Assembly: GCF_015277775.1 (NCBI RefSeq)
Contig: NZ_CP063849.1
Coordinates: 8,447,501-8,511,500 of the forward strand
From: Paludibaculum fermentans
Lineage (GTDB): Bacteria; Acidobacteriota; Terriglobia; Bryobacterales; Bryobacteraceae
DNA: 64,000 nucleotides
Reading direction: 5' to 3'
In this document: piece by piece, positions 18,924 through 28,383 of the stretch
How positions within the stretch are numbered: the stretch's first letter is position 1
Layout: each line of letters opens with the position of its first letter
Translations under genes and position numbers: made by a program
The notes under the pieces: model-generated
What the model saw: the letters and a program-made list of their open reading frames with translations, nothing else
Told to the model about the DNA's origin: nothing
Databases searched by the model: none

Positions 18924-19250
18924 CTAGTCCGTGCCGCAGGAAGCAGGGAAGATCATGCACAGCAGGCGGCGCGCCACGGGCATCCGTTTGGCCTTGCCCG
19001 TTCGTGCCCCCGTCTCGTTGTCCTGGATCTGGGCGCCGCTTTCCCTCATCCGGTTCAACAACTTACGCCCGGCGTCATCCACTTCCGTGACTCCGGTGAC
19101 ATCCACAACAAGGTCTTTCTTGCCCAGAATCGATTGTGCAGTCTGCCAACTGCACTCCAGTTGGCGGATTGACCGCTCATCCAGCGGTCCTCGTAGTTGA
19201 AAACGGAAACAGGCGCGTTCGTCGTGTTGGTAGATCGTCAGCGCTTCCAT
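18924..19250 (-). CDS. STAS-domain protein (anti-anti-sigma-like)
   Basis: 108 aa. FRFQLRGPLDERSIRQLECSW followed by KKDLVVDVTGVTEVDDAGRKLL matches the STAS fold (SpoIIAA-like): a strand-helix pair, then the loop before the second helix. In classical antagonists this loop has a phosphorylated Ser in a D-S-S/A-G setting; here it reads DDAG, so the acceptor seems absent. It is therefore more likely a constitutive or non-phosphorylated partner-binding module. The C-terminus is basic and Cys-containing (RRLLCMIF). It converges with the kinase gene, 8 bases apart. Confidence 0.7.
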   Translation of the reverse strand: MEALTIYQHDERACFRFQLRGPLDERSIRQLECSWQTAQSILGKKDLVVDVTGVTEVDDAGRKLLNRMRESGAQIQDNETGARTGKAKRMPVARRLLCMIFPASCGTD

Positions 19251-19377
19251 GGTTCATAGATTTAGACGCGTTCACTTGGGAGGACGTTGCAATTCCTCTT
19301 CGGATTGTTCGACGCGCGTTGTCTACCAATCAGGTGGGTTGCTGTTGGAAGTGGGTTCTGGGGGATAAGGGTTTGGG

Positions 19378-20904
19378 CTAATCCAGCGGACTCTCGAGGT
19401 CCTCGCCGGCACTCTCAATGAGTATCGGCCGCTGCCTGTGTTTCCGGAACGAATTGATTCCCTGAAATGCGAGATAGTACAGATTCCCGCGGATGATGGC
19501 GTGCCGGTTCTCGAGGATAAACCGGCGCAGCAGCCGGGCGGAAGGACGAATCCGCTGGGGTGGAATCTGGGAGGCGGCGGTCAGGTCCACGGTCGGGGTG
19601 CATGCCTTGAGCCGTACAACAGCCATCCGTCCGTCAGTGGAGATGCGGCCATAGGGTTCATCGGAAAAGTCCGGCCGGTCGATCAGGTCGTCGTCTTCCA
19701 CGCAGCCCGCAAAACTCAGGTCCTCCACCACTTTGTGCCGCTCTCTGTCGATATACGGGTCGATACGATGTGTATACGACATGCCTCCGGCACGCACCCG
19801 GATGCCGGTGTCGTGCGTCGCGGCGGCTACCCACACCTCGCGCCCCTCATATTGATCGGGCTGCTTCCAGACCCGGATATGGTGGCGCTTGGCGATGGTG
19901 TTCAAGGACCGTTGGAACACCAGGTCCGGCGGGCGCCCGTGCAACTGCAGCAGGGATACCGGCGCTGTCGGATAGGCGTCCTGGGTCGTCATCGCCTTGT
20001 AGCCGCGCAAGACCGTCTGGGGCGCCATGGTATCCGCCGTAAACCAGCCTGATCTTTGGAACGCCTGCTCAAGATCCTCGCGGGACCCGATGAACAGGAG
20101 ATTCGTAATGTCCGCTGACTTTCCGCTGGTGCCGCGGGTGGTGAGCAGCGGCTGCGCAGCGGCCAGGGATACAAGCTCAGCCGGGGGGGACGGCAAGAGA
20201 GATGTTGGAACAGCCGGCAAAGGCTGGAACCTGCTTCTCGTGCTCAGCACGAGGTCTGCGCCGGCGGGCAAATGGATCTCCGGCTCGGGAAAGCGCACCA
20301 GCAGCATGCGCAAACCGGCGATCGCCGGGGCCATGGCGGGGTGGAAGTTCGACTGCAGCCACGTGAAATGGGCAATGCCCGAGAACCCAATGGAGGCCCG
20401 GCCAAACATGGACAGGTCCGGGCGCCGCCACATCCCCAGCAACAGACCGGGCGGTCCGCTGGTGGCCAGGATCCCCTTGATGCGGCCATTCTCCAAAACC
20501 TGCTCGCGGGCGTTGTCTACTTCCATCAGGCGCGCGGTGAAAGGCTGTTTGTCCCCGCCTGGCGGCTGCCATTCGTAAAACTCCAGCTGCATGGACGCTC
20601 TTTCATGGATGAAGCCGCGCCCCACTCTGGTTGTCTTGGCCACTCGTCCACGCACGATGCTGTTGCGCGGAATCAGAATCCGTCCATCCTGCTCCACGGG
20701 CGCTACGACAATCGCCTGGAACTCGTCGCCCGGCCTGGAGGAAAAACTCGACAACGGCGAGAGCAACCTGACCGTAACCACGGTCCCTGAATTGGTAGGA
20801 AGCGTGTTGAATGCCCCTGCGTTCGCCAGTTCCGGCGTCAACAGCAACACCCAGGCCAATACAGCAGCGGCCCGACAGGCCAGAAGCGTGAAGAAACTAA
20901 CCAC
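19378..20904 (-). CDS. LssY C-terminal-domain exported protein
   Basis: 508 aa from the GTG at 20904, which overlaps the stop of the upstream PAP2 gene by 8 bases; an in-frame ATG at 20934 would add 10 residues. A signal peptide or anchor runs from VVSFFTLLACRAAAVLAWVL to about residue 32. The middle (VRLLSPLSSFSSRPGDEFQAIV, IPRNSIVRGRV) looks like a beta-rich domain seen in exported acidobacterial proteins. The C-terminal half (LLFIGSREDLEQAFQRSGW, PVSLLQLHGRPPDLVFQRSL, HHIRVWK) matches the LssY_C family found fused or linked to PAP2 phosphatases. It is probably cotranscribed with that gene. Its biochemical role is unknown; an envelope lipid function is inferred from the pairing. Confidence 0.78.
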   Translation of the reverse strand: MVSFFTLLACRAAAVLAWVLLLTPELANAGAFNTLPTNSGTVVTVRLLSPLSSFSSRPGDEFQAIVVAPVEQDGRILIPRNSIVRGRVAKTTRVGRGFIHERASMQLEFYEWQPPGGDKQPFTARLMEVDNAREQVLENGRIKGILATSGPPGLLLGMWRRPDLSMFGRASIGFSGIAHFTWLQSNFHPAMAPAIAGLRMLLVRFPEPEIHLPAGADLVLSTRSRFQPLPAVPTSLLPSPPAELVSLAAAQPLLTTRGTSGKSADITNLLFIGSREDLEQAFQRSGWFTADTMAPQTVLRGYKAMTTQDAYPTAPVSLLQLHGRPPDLVFQRSLNTIAKRHHIRVWKQPDQYEGREVWVAAATHDTGIRVRAGGMSYTHRIDPYIDRERHKVVEDLSFAGCVEDDDLIDRPDFSDEPYGRISTDGRMAVVRLKACTPTVDLTAASQIPPQRIRPSARLLRRFILENRHAIIRGNLYYLAFQGINSFRKHRQRPILIESAGEDLESPLD

Positions 20905-21826
20905 GGCTGATTCTCCGGCTGATTCCAATGGCAATAAAACTCAGGAGAATGCTGGCGGCGCCGTCCACGGCATAGTGATAGCGCCCGTAGACTGTGGCGA
21001 TGGTGATCAGGACCGCCATGACCATCAGCAACCTTCCGACCCAGGGTTTCTCCGGCAGCGCATACCGCATGCTGAGGGCGCACGAGAAGGCTGTCGCCAC
21101 ATGGCCGCTGGGGAAGACGCCTGTTTGGATGTCACCCCAGGACAAAACCCACAAGTTGAAGCGCCGGAAAACCGTATCCACGGCTGGCAGGTCGAGGTGT
21201 GCAAACTCCAGCCTCGGCGAGGCCGATGGAAAGAAGGGGAGCAGTGCGTAGACCAGCAGCGTGCTCAGCAGATACGGAAATAGAAACTCGTCAACGCGGT
21301 GGCGGCGGCGGTATATGTAGAGCGCCGCGATCGACAACGGCGGAATTGAATAGAGCAGGGAATAGGCAAGCTCCAGCACCGACGGAATCAGCCTGCCCTG
21401 GCTCTCGATCAGGCTGCGGAGCGACCAGCCATCCAGCACCACTCGGTCCCACTGCAGCCAGGTCGACTCCAATCCCCGCAATGTGTGGGAGGAGGCAAAC
21501 CAGTCCATTTGCCAGTAGGCGAGCAGCACCAGCGGCGCCGGCGCCCAGTCGCGGGCAATCTCGGCCGCCTTCCGTCCGCTGGAAGCAGCTGCGTAACCCA
21601 ACGCCAGCACCACGACCGGGGCCGCATAAGAAGCGAACCGTTGCGCGGGCGTCAATTCAAACCGGTACGCGAGGACTGCAGTGTAGAGGAAGAAAAAGAC
21701 CAGCAACCACTCCGCGGAACGAACGGACGCAAAGGTGTCGCTCCATATTCCTGGAGCGGCGTTAACTGTGCCAGATTCTGAGAGACTGCGCTGGCCAGTC
21801 CCGTTCATCCCGATTTCTGGTTGCAT
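20897..21826 (-). CDS. PAP2-superfamily membrane phosphatase
   Basis: 309 aa with several hydrophobic helices (LLVFFFLYTAVLAYRF, YAAPVVVLALGYAA, VLELAYSLLYSIPPLSIAALY, FLFPYLLSTLLVYALLPFF). The PAP2 motif 2 is FPSGHVATAFS near 249-259 and motif 3 is YGRYHYAVD near 285-293, with the phosphate-binding Arg and catalytic His present. The first PAP2 motif (K-x6-RP) is not obvious. Family members dephosphorylate lipid phosphates, for example phosphatidate or undecaprenyl pyrophosphate, on the outer face of the inner membrane. It is the first gene of a two-gene unit with the LssY_C gene. Confidence 0.83.
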   Translation of the reverse strand: MQPEIGMNGTGQRSLSESGTVNAAPGIWSDTFASVRSAEWLLVFFFLYTAVLAYRFELTPAQRFASYAAPVVVLALGYAAASSGRKAAEIARDWAPAPLVLLAYWQMDWFASSHTLRGLESTWLQWDRVVLDGWSLRSLIESQGRLIPSVLELAYSLLYSIPPLSIAALYIYRRRHRVDEFLFPYLLSTLLVYALLPFFPSASPRLEFAHLDLPAVDTVFRRFNLWVLSWGDIQTGVFPSGHVATAFSCALSMRYALPEKPWVGRLLMVMAVLITIATVYGRYHYAVDGAASILLSFIAIGISRRISRG

Positions 21827-22168
21827 CGCCGAACTGCTTGGCTCTTGCCCTCATCCAGCGTCCCTCGACCCGTTACGAGGAAGGAGCATGGACTATTCAG
21901 GGTACTTTATCAGAGCGAATGCCCCAATGGGGTAGTTTCTCGCCCACCTTAGACAAATTTAACTATATCTGGTACTGGGTGGTACTCCCACTGAACGCTG
22001 TTCTTTCAACCAGTTTTGAGGGGTACACCTGTCAATCGATGGCTTCGTTCGGCTTCCACGGCACGGGCCCATCCCGGCGTTCCGGGCCCGGATTGCTGTA
22101 TTGTTGGAGTAAGGCGGTGCGCCTCCAATTCGAGACACGCGTCGCCCTCCCCGAATTGAGCCCATCGA
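21827..22168. other. Divergent intergenic region between PAP2 and LacI-family genes (342 bases)
   Basis: No credible gene is seen. The region should hold the promoters of both flanking genes. Its centre (about 21895-22010) is AT-richer than the surroundings. A perfect 7-bp stem, CGGGCCC (22064-22070) with GGGCCCG (22084-22090) around a 13-base loop, lies 79 bases before the LacI-family start. No LacI-type operator (a palindrome with a central CG) could be picked out with confidence. Confidence 0.6.
22064..22090 (+). promoter_or_regulatory. Perfect 7-bp GC-rich hairpin in the LacI leader
   Basis: CGGGCCC pairs with GGGCCCG over a 13-base loop. No T-run follows directly, so it is not a classical intrinsic terminator. 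It could be an mRNA leader structure or a protein-binding inverted repeat. Confidence 0.3.
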
Positions 22169-23197
22169 ATGCCGAGAAACCTTGAAGAAGTAGCCAAACT
22201 GGCAGGGGTCTCCACCTCCACCGTATCCCGAGTACTGAACAATGTAAGCGTGGTGAAGACGTCCACCCGCACACGCGTGCTGAAGGCGGTGGCGCAGCTC
22301 AATTACCATCCGAATCTTCACGCCCGCACGCTGGCCGGCGGCAAAAGCCGGACGATCGGGATGATCGCCTCCAACATGGAGAATCCCTTTTTCTTCGACG
22401 TCTTCAAAGCGTTGGAGGCACATGCCCAGGCGAGCGGGTACGAAGTCGTCGTTGCCAACACGGACTACGATCCCCAGCACCTCGTCAGCAGCATCCGCCT
22501 GATGATTGGACGCCGCGTCGCCGGCCTCGCCGTCGTCGTCTCCGAGATGGACCAGGAATTGATTCAGGAACTGGCCCAGTCCCAGATTCCATGCGTCTTC
22601 TATGACGTCGGCTCCGCGCGCCGCAACATCACCAACATCCGTGTCGACTACCGCAAGGGGGTCGAACGCATCGTCGAGTATCTGTACGACCTCGGGCACC
22701 GCAGCCTGGCCTTTATCGGCCACCACTCCGGCTTGGGGCCCACCAGCGAGCGCGAGAGGGCCTTCGTTGCCTCGGTCTCCCGGCATGGCAGCGATGTGGA
22801 ATGGCGTACCGTGGTCGACCGCGACGGCCTCGATGGTGGCCGAAATGCCACGCGAGAGTTGTTGGATGGCGGCTTTCAGCCCAGCGCCATCATCTGTGTG
22901 AACGACTTCATGGCCGTCGGTGTCCTTAGGGAATTGCGGGAAAGGGGCCTCTCCGTGCCTGGTGACGTGTCGGTGACCGGGTTTGACAACATCAAGCTAT
23001 CTGAGTACAGCGCCCCGCCGCTGACGACGGCTCACATCCCTCGCGCAAAAATTGGAGAACTGGCGTTCACTGCGTTGATGCAGAACGAGGAAACCGTCCT
23101 GCCCGCTGGACGCGAGGTGGTCATCGAGCCGGAACTCGTGCTGCGAGGCTCCACTGGACCTGCCGGCCGCGGAGCCGCTAGGAAAAAGGTCTCCTAA
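22169..23197 (+). CDS. LacI-family transcriptional regulator
   Basis: 342 aa. Residues 5-26 are the LacI HTH (LEEVAKLAGVSTSTVSRVLN), then the hinge around NYHPNLHARTLAGGKSRTIG, then a periplasmic-binding-protein-like sensor domain (IGMIASNMENPFFFDVFKALE; SAIICVNDFMAVGVLRELRERG; VTGFDNIKLSEYSAPPLTT). The sensor normally binds a sugar or nucleoside. No sugar operon lies next to it; upstream is the divergent PAP2 pair and downstream a converging HEAT-repeat gene, so the regulated genes cannot be named from context. The C-terminus is extended with a basic tail. Confidence 0.92.
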   Translation: MPRNLEEVAKLAGVSTSTVSRVLNNVSVVKTSTRTRVLKAVAQLNYHPNLHARTLAGGKSRTIGMIASNMENPFFFDVFKALEAHAQASGYEVVVANTDYDPQHLVSSIRLMIGRRVAGLAVVVSEMDQELIQELAQSQIPCVFYDVGSARRNITNIRVDYRKGVERIVEYLYDLGHRSLAFIGHHSGLGPTSERERAFVASVSRHGSDVEWRTVVDRDGLDGGRNATRELLDGGFQPSAIICVNDFMAVGVLRELRERGLSVPGDVSVTGFDNIKLSEYSAPPLTTAHIPRAKIGELAFTALMQNEETVLPAGREVVIEPELVLRGSTGPAGRGAARKKVS

Positions 23198-23217
23198 GCG
23201 GGCACTGCCACTTCTGT

Positions 23218-24531
23218 CTATTGGATGCTGGACTTCAGGATGCGCAGGCTCCGCAGCGCCTCGCGTGCAACAGCCGGATCCTCGTCCTTCGTAAGTGCTT
23301 CCAGCGCCGGGATTGCCTCCGCCGTCTTGGTAGTTGACAAGGCCTGGGCTATGCCCGTTTTCTCGTCCGGTGTCGAGGTGGGCTGAATCGCACTGATGAT
23401 TGCTTTGCGCGTGTTGGGCTTCTTCAACGCCAACTCGCCGAGGAACGGCAAAGCCACATTGCGCCAGGCACGCTGATTCAGGTTGTTGATCAGAAAACCA
23501 AGCGGATTCAGGCTGCCCGTATCCGTGTCGCCGAGCATGACCAACGCAAACGCCTGGCACAGCCGGGGAGAGCTCTTCTTTTCTCCAGCCCAAGCCTTCT
23601 CCAGGGTCGGACGGTCTTCCGGGACTTCCAGGCGGCCCAGGCCCTCCGCGGCACCGCCGCGCACGTCGTCGTCCTTGTCGCCCAGGAGCTCTACGAACAG
23701 GGAATGATTGGCTGGCTCTGGGATCTGCGCCAGGGCGACGACCGCGGCCCGCCTTACCTTCTTGCTCTTCGCATTCTCCAGCACTCGCTTCAGCTCCGGG
23801 ATCGCCTCGCGCGGTCCCAGGATGCCCGCCGTTTCAATGGCTGCTATTTGAACTTTCTCGTCAAGATCCCGCACCAGGAATACCAGGCTTGGTCCGGCTG
23901 ACCGGTCGCGAATCTTCTGGATGGCAATCAGGGACTCGTACATCAGCCGGCTGTCCTTTGACCGCAGGGCCCCTGTCAGCGCCGGCAGGCCCGCCTTCGC
24001 CCGGAGAATGCCCAGTGCCCTCGCCGCGTTGGCGCGGGAATCCATAGACGATCCACCGGATACCAGCTTGGAAAGGGCGTCCGTGATCTCTCCGCGGATG
24101 GGCGTATCCGGGTCAATCGCCTCGTCATTGCCGTCCACCCATTTGCCTGCCACCATATCGCCGGCGCGCCGCAGCGACGCGGAGATCCCGTGGGACACAT
24201 ACCCGGGCAGGTAGAAATTCACCAGCCCGTCGGTGGCGCGAATCTGCACTTCCGGGTCATTGTCGCCGCAGGCCTCGGTCAAAGGCTCAAGGCTGCGCTG
24301 CGTGCCGATCTCGACCACGGCCTTTACCGCCTCGCGACGCACTTCGACGTCGATGTCCTTGAAGTACGGCGTGATCTTCGGTATGGCCGTCGATCCCTGC
24401 TTGACGTAGTCCCGCAGGCCCTTGATCTTGAGCTTGTTCGTCTCCTTGTCCTGCCATCCAAACGAAGGCGCACAGAGCACAACCAGCCCCGCGCCGAGCA
24501 GTCTCAGGGTCGAACTGACAGGCAATTTCAT
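23218..24531 (-). CDS. Exported HEAT-repeat protein
   Basis: 437 aa from the ATG at 24531 (an upstream TTG would add three residues). MKLPVSSTLRLLGAGLVVLC is a signal peptide ending near APSFGWQ. The rest is alpha-helical HEAT/Armadillo-type repeats of about 30 residues, for example DIDVEVRREAVKAVVEIGTQ, LDEKVQIAAIETAGILGPRE, SKKVRRAAVVALAQIPE and DKDDDVRGGAAEGLGRL. Such solenoids bind other proteins; no enzymatic motif is present. It is the downstream neighbour of mqnD, whose stop region it nearly abuts (13 bases), and may be cotranscribed. Function unknown. Confidence 0.8.
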   Translation of the reverse strand: MKLPVSSTLRLLGAGLVVLCAPSFGWQDKETNKLKIKGLRDYVKQGSTAIPKITPYFKDIDVEVRREAVKAVVEIGTQRSLEPLTEACGDNDPEVQIRATDGLVNFYLPGYVSHGISASLRRAGDMVAGKWVDGNDEAIDPDTPIRGEITDALSKLVSGGSSMDSRANAARALGILRAKAGLPALTGALRSKDSRLMYESLIAIQKIRDRSAGPSLVFLVRDLDEKVQIAAIETAGILGPREAIPELKRVLENAKSKKVRRAAVVALAQIPEPANHSLFVELLGDKDDDVRGGAAEGLGRLEVPEDRPTLEKAWAGEKKSSPRLCQAFALVMLGDTDTGSLNPLGFLINNLNQRAWRNVALPFLGELALKKPNTRKAIISAIQPTSTPDEKTGIAQALSTTKTAEAIPALEALTKDEDPAVAREALRSLRILKSSIQ

Positions 24532-24544
24532 GGGAAGCAAACAG

Positions 24545-25390
24545 TTAACGGACGAACTCTACCTGGACACGGTTCGGAATCAAGCCTGCTTCGAAGCCAA
24601 GGTCCAACAGCTTCTGGGCTGCCTTGGGGATGATTTCACCCGCGTCGACAGTGTAGTGATTGACGTACATTCCAACGAACTTCTCAGCCAGGGCCGGTTC
24701 CATGTCACGGGCGAACTGCATGGCGTAATTCAAAGACTCTTCGTGGTTGTCCAGCGCGTAGGTGATGCTGTCCCGCATCAGGCGGCTGCATTCGGTACGG
24801 ATATCGTCGGGCAGCTTGCGCAGCAGGGCATTGGCGCCCAGGGGGAGCGGCAGGCCGTACGTGGATTTGAACCACTTGCCCAGATCGGTGATGTGGTGGA
24901 AGCCGCCCTTGGAGTAGGTCAGCTGCGCCTCGTGAATCACCAGCGCCGCATCGACGGTCCGTTCGCGCAGCGCATCCAGCACCTTGTCGAACGGCACGAC
25001 CACGGCTTCAAAATCCGGCTCCATGATCTTCAGCGTCAGATACGCCGTGGTCAGCTTTCCGGGGATCGCGATGCGCTTGCCCTTCAGTTCGTCGATGCTC
25101 ATGGGCGCATTCGAAACGAGCATGGGGCCGTACCCGTCGCCAATGGAGGATCCGCTGGCCAACAGCATATACTTGTCGGCCACGTAGGGATAGGCGTGAT
25201 ACGAGATTGCTGTCAGGTCGTACACCCCCTCCATCGCCTTCCGGTTGAGCGACTCAATGTCTTCCAGCACGTGGCGGAACTGAACGAGACGGGAGCGGAT
25301 TTTTCGCGTTGCCAGCGCGTAGAACATGAACGCGTCGTCAGAGTCCGGGCTGTGCGCGCAAACGATTTCCAGCGGAGAAGAAGGCTGCAT
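24545..25390 (-). CDS. mqnD: MqnD-like 1,4-dihydroxy-6-naphthoate synthase (futalosine menaquinone pathway)
   Basis: 281 aa, the usual MqnD length. HSPDSDDAFMFYAL at the start corresponds to the family's substrate-loop SPCPNDTF-type motif; YDLTAISYHAYPYVADKY, GYGPMLVSN and LGANALLRKLP follow the same fold (a periplasmic-binding-protein-like two-lobe structure). MqnD converts cyclic dehypoxanthine futalosine to 1,4-dihydroxy-6-naphthoate. MqnA is a close paralog, but the SPDSDDAF and DLTAIS segments favour MqnD. Other mqn genes are not in the window. It implies menaquinone made by the futalosine route. Confidence 0.8.
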   Translation of the reverse strand: MQPSSPLEIVCAHSPDSDDAFMFYALATRKIRSRLVQFRHVLEDIESLNRKAMEGVYDLTAISYHAYPYVADKYMLLASGSSIGDGYGPMLVSNAPMSIDELKGKRIAIPGKLTTAYLTLKIMEPDFEAVVVPFDKVLDALRERTVDAALVIHEAQLTYSKGGFHHITDLGKWFKSTYGLPLPLGANALLRKLPDDIRTECSRLMRDSITYALDNHEESLNYAMQFARDMEPALAEKFVGMYVNHYTVDAGEIIPKAAQKLLDLGFEAGLIPNRVQVEFVR

Positions 25391-25462
25391 AGAGGGAGAA
25401 ACCTTAAATATACCAGACGGGGTCCCCTCCGGATGTTCTCAGTCAGACCAAAACGGATAGGA

Positions 25463-28333
25463 TTATTGCCCGGCCAGCGCTTTGAGCTCCGGGTGTACAA
25501 GTTGCATCACCTGCACAAGTTCTTGATTCGCCGCGGCAGCGGAGGTCAGATCCCCTGCCTTTGCATTCTGTTCCACACGCAGAGCACAGACTCGGGCCCG
25601 TTCCGCGCCGAACTGGGCCAGTAAGCCCTTCAATTGATGGGCCGCGCCAAGAATGACATCCACCTTTGCCTGGTCGAACCCGGACTGCACAGTACCCATG
25701 AGCTGTGGGTACTCCTCCAAAAATAAGCCGGCCAACTCGGCCAGAAGCTCCGCGTCGCCACCGACGCGATCCAATGCTGATTCCTGATCTAGTTCTTTCA
25801 TCTTTCTCTCCCGTTCCACTGTGGGGGGCTCCCTTTCACTTTCGCGCTTTGATGGCGGATTGCCAAGTGCGAGAGCCTCAATCTTCTGAATGAGCTCGAG
25901 CATGCGAATCGGTTTGCTCAGATATGCATCCATGCCGGCCTCCAGGCACAGTTCGGCGTATCCGGGCATGGCGTGTGCCGTCATAGCGATGATCGGCAGG
26001 TGGCGCTGCCGCGCAGACTCCTCCTCCCGGATTCTGCGCGTTGCCTCAAGACCATCCAAATCAGGCATTTGCACATCCATCAGGACAAGATCGAAATTGC
26101 CGGACCGGGCCGCTTCCACGGCTTGGCGTCCCGTGCTGACGAGCTGCGGCCGGTATCCTGCCTGTTCCAGCATCCTCACCACCAGCCGCTGGTTCACCGC
26201 ATTGTCCTCGGCGACAAGAATCTGGAAAGGCCTGCTCCCCCGCGGCAGGATGGTCTCCGATGCGGACGCGGCTGGTTGGTGGCCTGGCTGGTGGGCATCA
26301 GCTACCAGGGGGAATGGGACCGTGAAGGCGAACGTACTACCGGCGCCTTTGAGGCTGGTGACGTATATCCTGCCGCCCATCAGGCTCACCAGTTGGTCCG
26401 AGATCGAAAGGCCCAGTCCCGTGCCGCCTCGCAGCCGGGTGCTCGAGGTGTCGCTTTGGACAAACGCGTCGAAAATCTCAGCGCGGCTCTGCTCGTCGAT
26501 GCCGATGCCGGAATCTTCAACCACAAATTGGAGCAGCGCGGAGGCGCCGGGCGCCGGCAGCCGTTCGACCCGCAGTCGCACGGTGCCGCTATCCGTGAAT
26601 TTGACGGCATTGCCCACCAGGTTGATCAGCACTTGCCGCAGCCGCCCGCTATCCCCGATCAGGCGCTCCGGAACATCTTCCCCAATGTTCCAGGCGACGT
26701 CCAGCCCCCGTGTCGCGCCGCGGTGCACCAGCGGCCGCATCAGATTGTCCACCACCCGCCGGAATTCAAAGACATCCGGCCGCAGTTCGATACGGCCGGA
26801 CTCAGCCTTCGACAGGTCCAGCAGGTCGTCCACCAGGCTGAGCAGGGACTCCGTCGAGAACCGGACCAGTTGCAGATACTCCCTTTGTTCTTCGGTAAGC
26901 GCAGTGGCCAGGGCCAGCTCCGTCATGCCGAGGATTCCGTTCATTGGCGTACGGATCTCGTGGCTGATATTGGCCAGGAACGTGGTTTTGGCGGCGCTGG
27001 CCGTCTCCGCACTCTGCGCCACCTCCTTCGCCCATTGCGTCGTACTTTCCAGAAACTCGTTGGCGGTCCGCAACTCCTGCTCCACCCGGACCCGTTCCGT
27101 GATATCTCTCAGCACCATCAATAGCAGCGTCGGCTGTCCCTGCCGGTCAAGGAACGAGTTCGTGATCTCCAGCCACAACCGCCTTCCCGACGCCAGATCC
27201 AACTCCCTGACTACGGCGGTACCCAGCGATCGGGCACGGAACGCCGCCTGGAACCGTCTGAGTTCCTCTTCCTCGTGACCGGGCCATTCTCTCCAGGCGG
27301 CAGTAAAGAGCCGTCCCTCCAACTGCTCCCTGGACCGCTCCGCAAGCCCGCAGAATGCCGGGTTTGCCGCAAAAATTGTGCCGGACTCCTCCACGAACAC
27401 CATCGCGTCGCCCGCGCTGTCCCAAATCAGCTGGAACTCCAGTGCTGCTTCGTTGCGGCGGCGCTCCGCTTCAATTTGCTGGGTGAGGTCCGTGGCCGTG
27501 ATCACAACAAATTCCGGGACACCTTCCTCGCTACGCAGCAGCGAGGCGGACCATGATATCTCCACAGTGCCGCCCGCCTTGTGCTGGAGCGTGGCCAACC
27601 CGAACTGTGGGCTGCCTCCCGCGGCCAGCCGTTCCAGGCAGGCCTTGGCGCCGGCTCGTTTATCGGGCGCGACCAGATTGGCCAGCGCCTCGGCCGACCG
27701 CACTTCCGACTCGTGCAGCCCGGTGAGCCGCTCACAGGCCCTGTTCCAGCGGATCAGGTTCCCCTGCATGTTCAGCACCGCAATCAGCGCGCTCGACGAA
27801 TCCAGCACCACCCGGGTGAAGTCCCGCTCTCGCGCCAGTGCGAGTTCAATCCGTTTCTGGCTGGAAATGTCCTGGCCGACGCCCAGCAGGACCCGGCCCC
27901 AGTAGGGTGAATCCATCAGGGTCTTGGTGAGCAGCAGCGTCCGTCCGCCCGATGGGCTGTCCCCGTCCACCTCCGTCTCCACCTGCAGCGGGTCGATGCC
28001 GCCATCGAACACACGCTGGTCCTCGGCTTCAATGGCTACGGCCTTGTCCACGGGCACGAAATCCCCATCTGTCCGCCCCACGATTCCGTCCAGGGTGCGA
28101 TTCATTCCTCGCCGTACCTGGGTGTTCGCAAAGACGAACCGCGATGCGTTGTCTTTCACGAATACCCAAAGCGGCAGCGCGTCCAGGAACCGCTGCAACT
28201 CGGTGCGGACCGCGAGTTCGGTGCGCTCCCGCTGGCTGCGCCGCGAGCGCTGCCGCAGAATCCAGCCTAGGCTGGAACCCAGCACGATTCCCATCGCAAT
28301 GACGAAGAAGATCGCGGGACCTTCAAATCTCAA
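25463..28333 (-). CDS. Hybrid sensor histidine kinase with PAS domains, receiver and HPt
   Basis: 956 aa. The TTG start at 28333 is supported by GGAGG 7-8 bases upstream. One TM helix (about 6-25) is followed by three PAS-like domains (about 45-160, 175-290, 300-420), HisKA with the phosphoacceptor in ISHEIRTPMNG near His457, and a HATPase with LIGDSGRLRQVLINLVGNA and GTGLGLSIS. Next come a receiver with the acceptor Asp in LVLMDVQMPDLDG near 750, and a C-terminal HPt with AHQLKGLLAQFG (His near 897). The phosphorelay is therefore complete in one chain up to HPt, and the final response regulator is not adjacent. The signal is unknown. Confidence 0.92.
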   Translation of the reverse strand: MRFEGPAIFFVIAMGIVLGSSLGWILRQRSRRSQRERTELAVRTELQRFLDALPLWVFVKDNASRFVFANTQVRRGMNRTLDGIVGRTDGDFVPVDKAVAIEAEDQRVFDGGIDPLQVETEVDGDSPSGGRTLLLTKTLMDSPYWGRVLLGVGQDISSQKRIELALARERDFTRVVLDSSSALIAVLNMQGNLIRWNRACERLTGLHESEVRSAEALANLVAPDKRAGAKACLERLAAGGSPQFGLATLQHKAGGTVEISWSASLLRSEEGVPEFVVITATDLTQQIEAERRRNEAALEFQLIWDSAGDAMVFVEESGTIFAANPAFCGLAERSREQLEGRLFTAAWREWPGHEEEELRRFQAAFRARSLGTAVVRELDLASGRRLWLEITNSFLDRQGQPTLLLMVLRDITERVRVEQELRTANEFLESTTQWAKEVAQSAETASAAKTTFLANISHEIRTPMNGILGMTELALATALTEEQREYLQLVRFSTESLLSLVDDLLDLSKAESGRIELRPDVFEFRRVVDNLMRPLVHRGATRGLDVAWNIGEDVPERLIGDSGRLRQVLINLVGNAVKFTDSGTVRLRVERLPAPGASALLQFVVEDSGIGIDEQSRAEIFDAFVQSDTSSTRLRGGTGLGLSISDQLVSLMGGRIYVTSLKGAGSTFAFTVPFPLVADAHQPGHQPAASASETILPRGSRPFQILVAEDNAVNQRLVVRMLEQAGYRPQLVSTGRQAVEAARSGNFDLVLMDVQMPDLDGLEATRRIREEESARQRHLPIIAMTAHAMPGYAELCLEAGMDAYLSKPIRMLELIQKIEALALGNPPSKRESEREPPTVERERKMKELDQESALDRVGGDAELLAELAGLFLEEYPQLMGTVQSGFDQAKVDVILGAAHQLKGLLAQFGAERARVCALRVEQNAKAGDLTSAAAANQELVQVMQLVHPELKALAGQ

Positions 28334-28383
28334 TCGAATTCCTCCCCCACATCACCACGGCCGCCACTCGCAGAACTTCAGGT

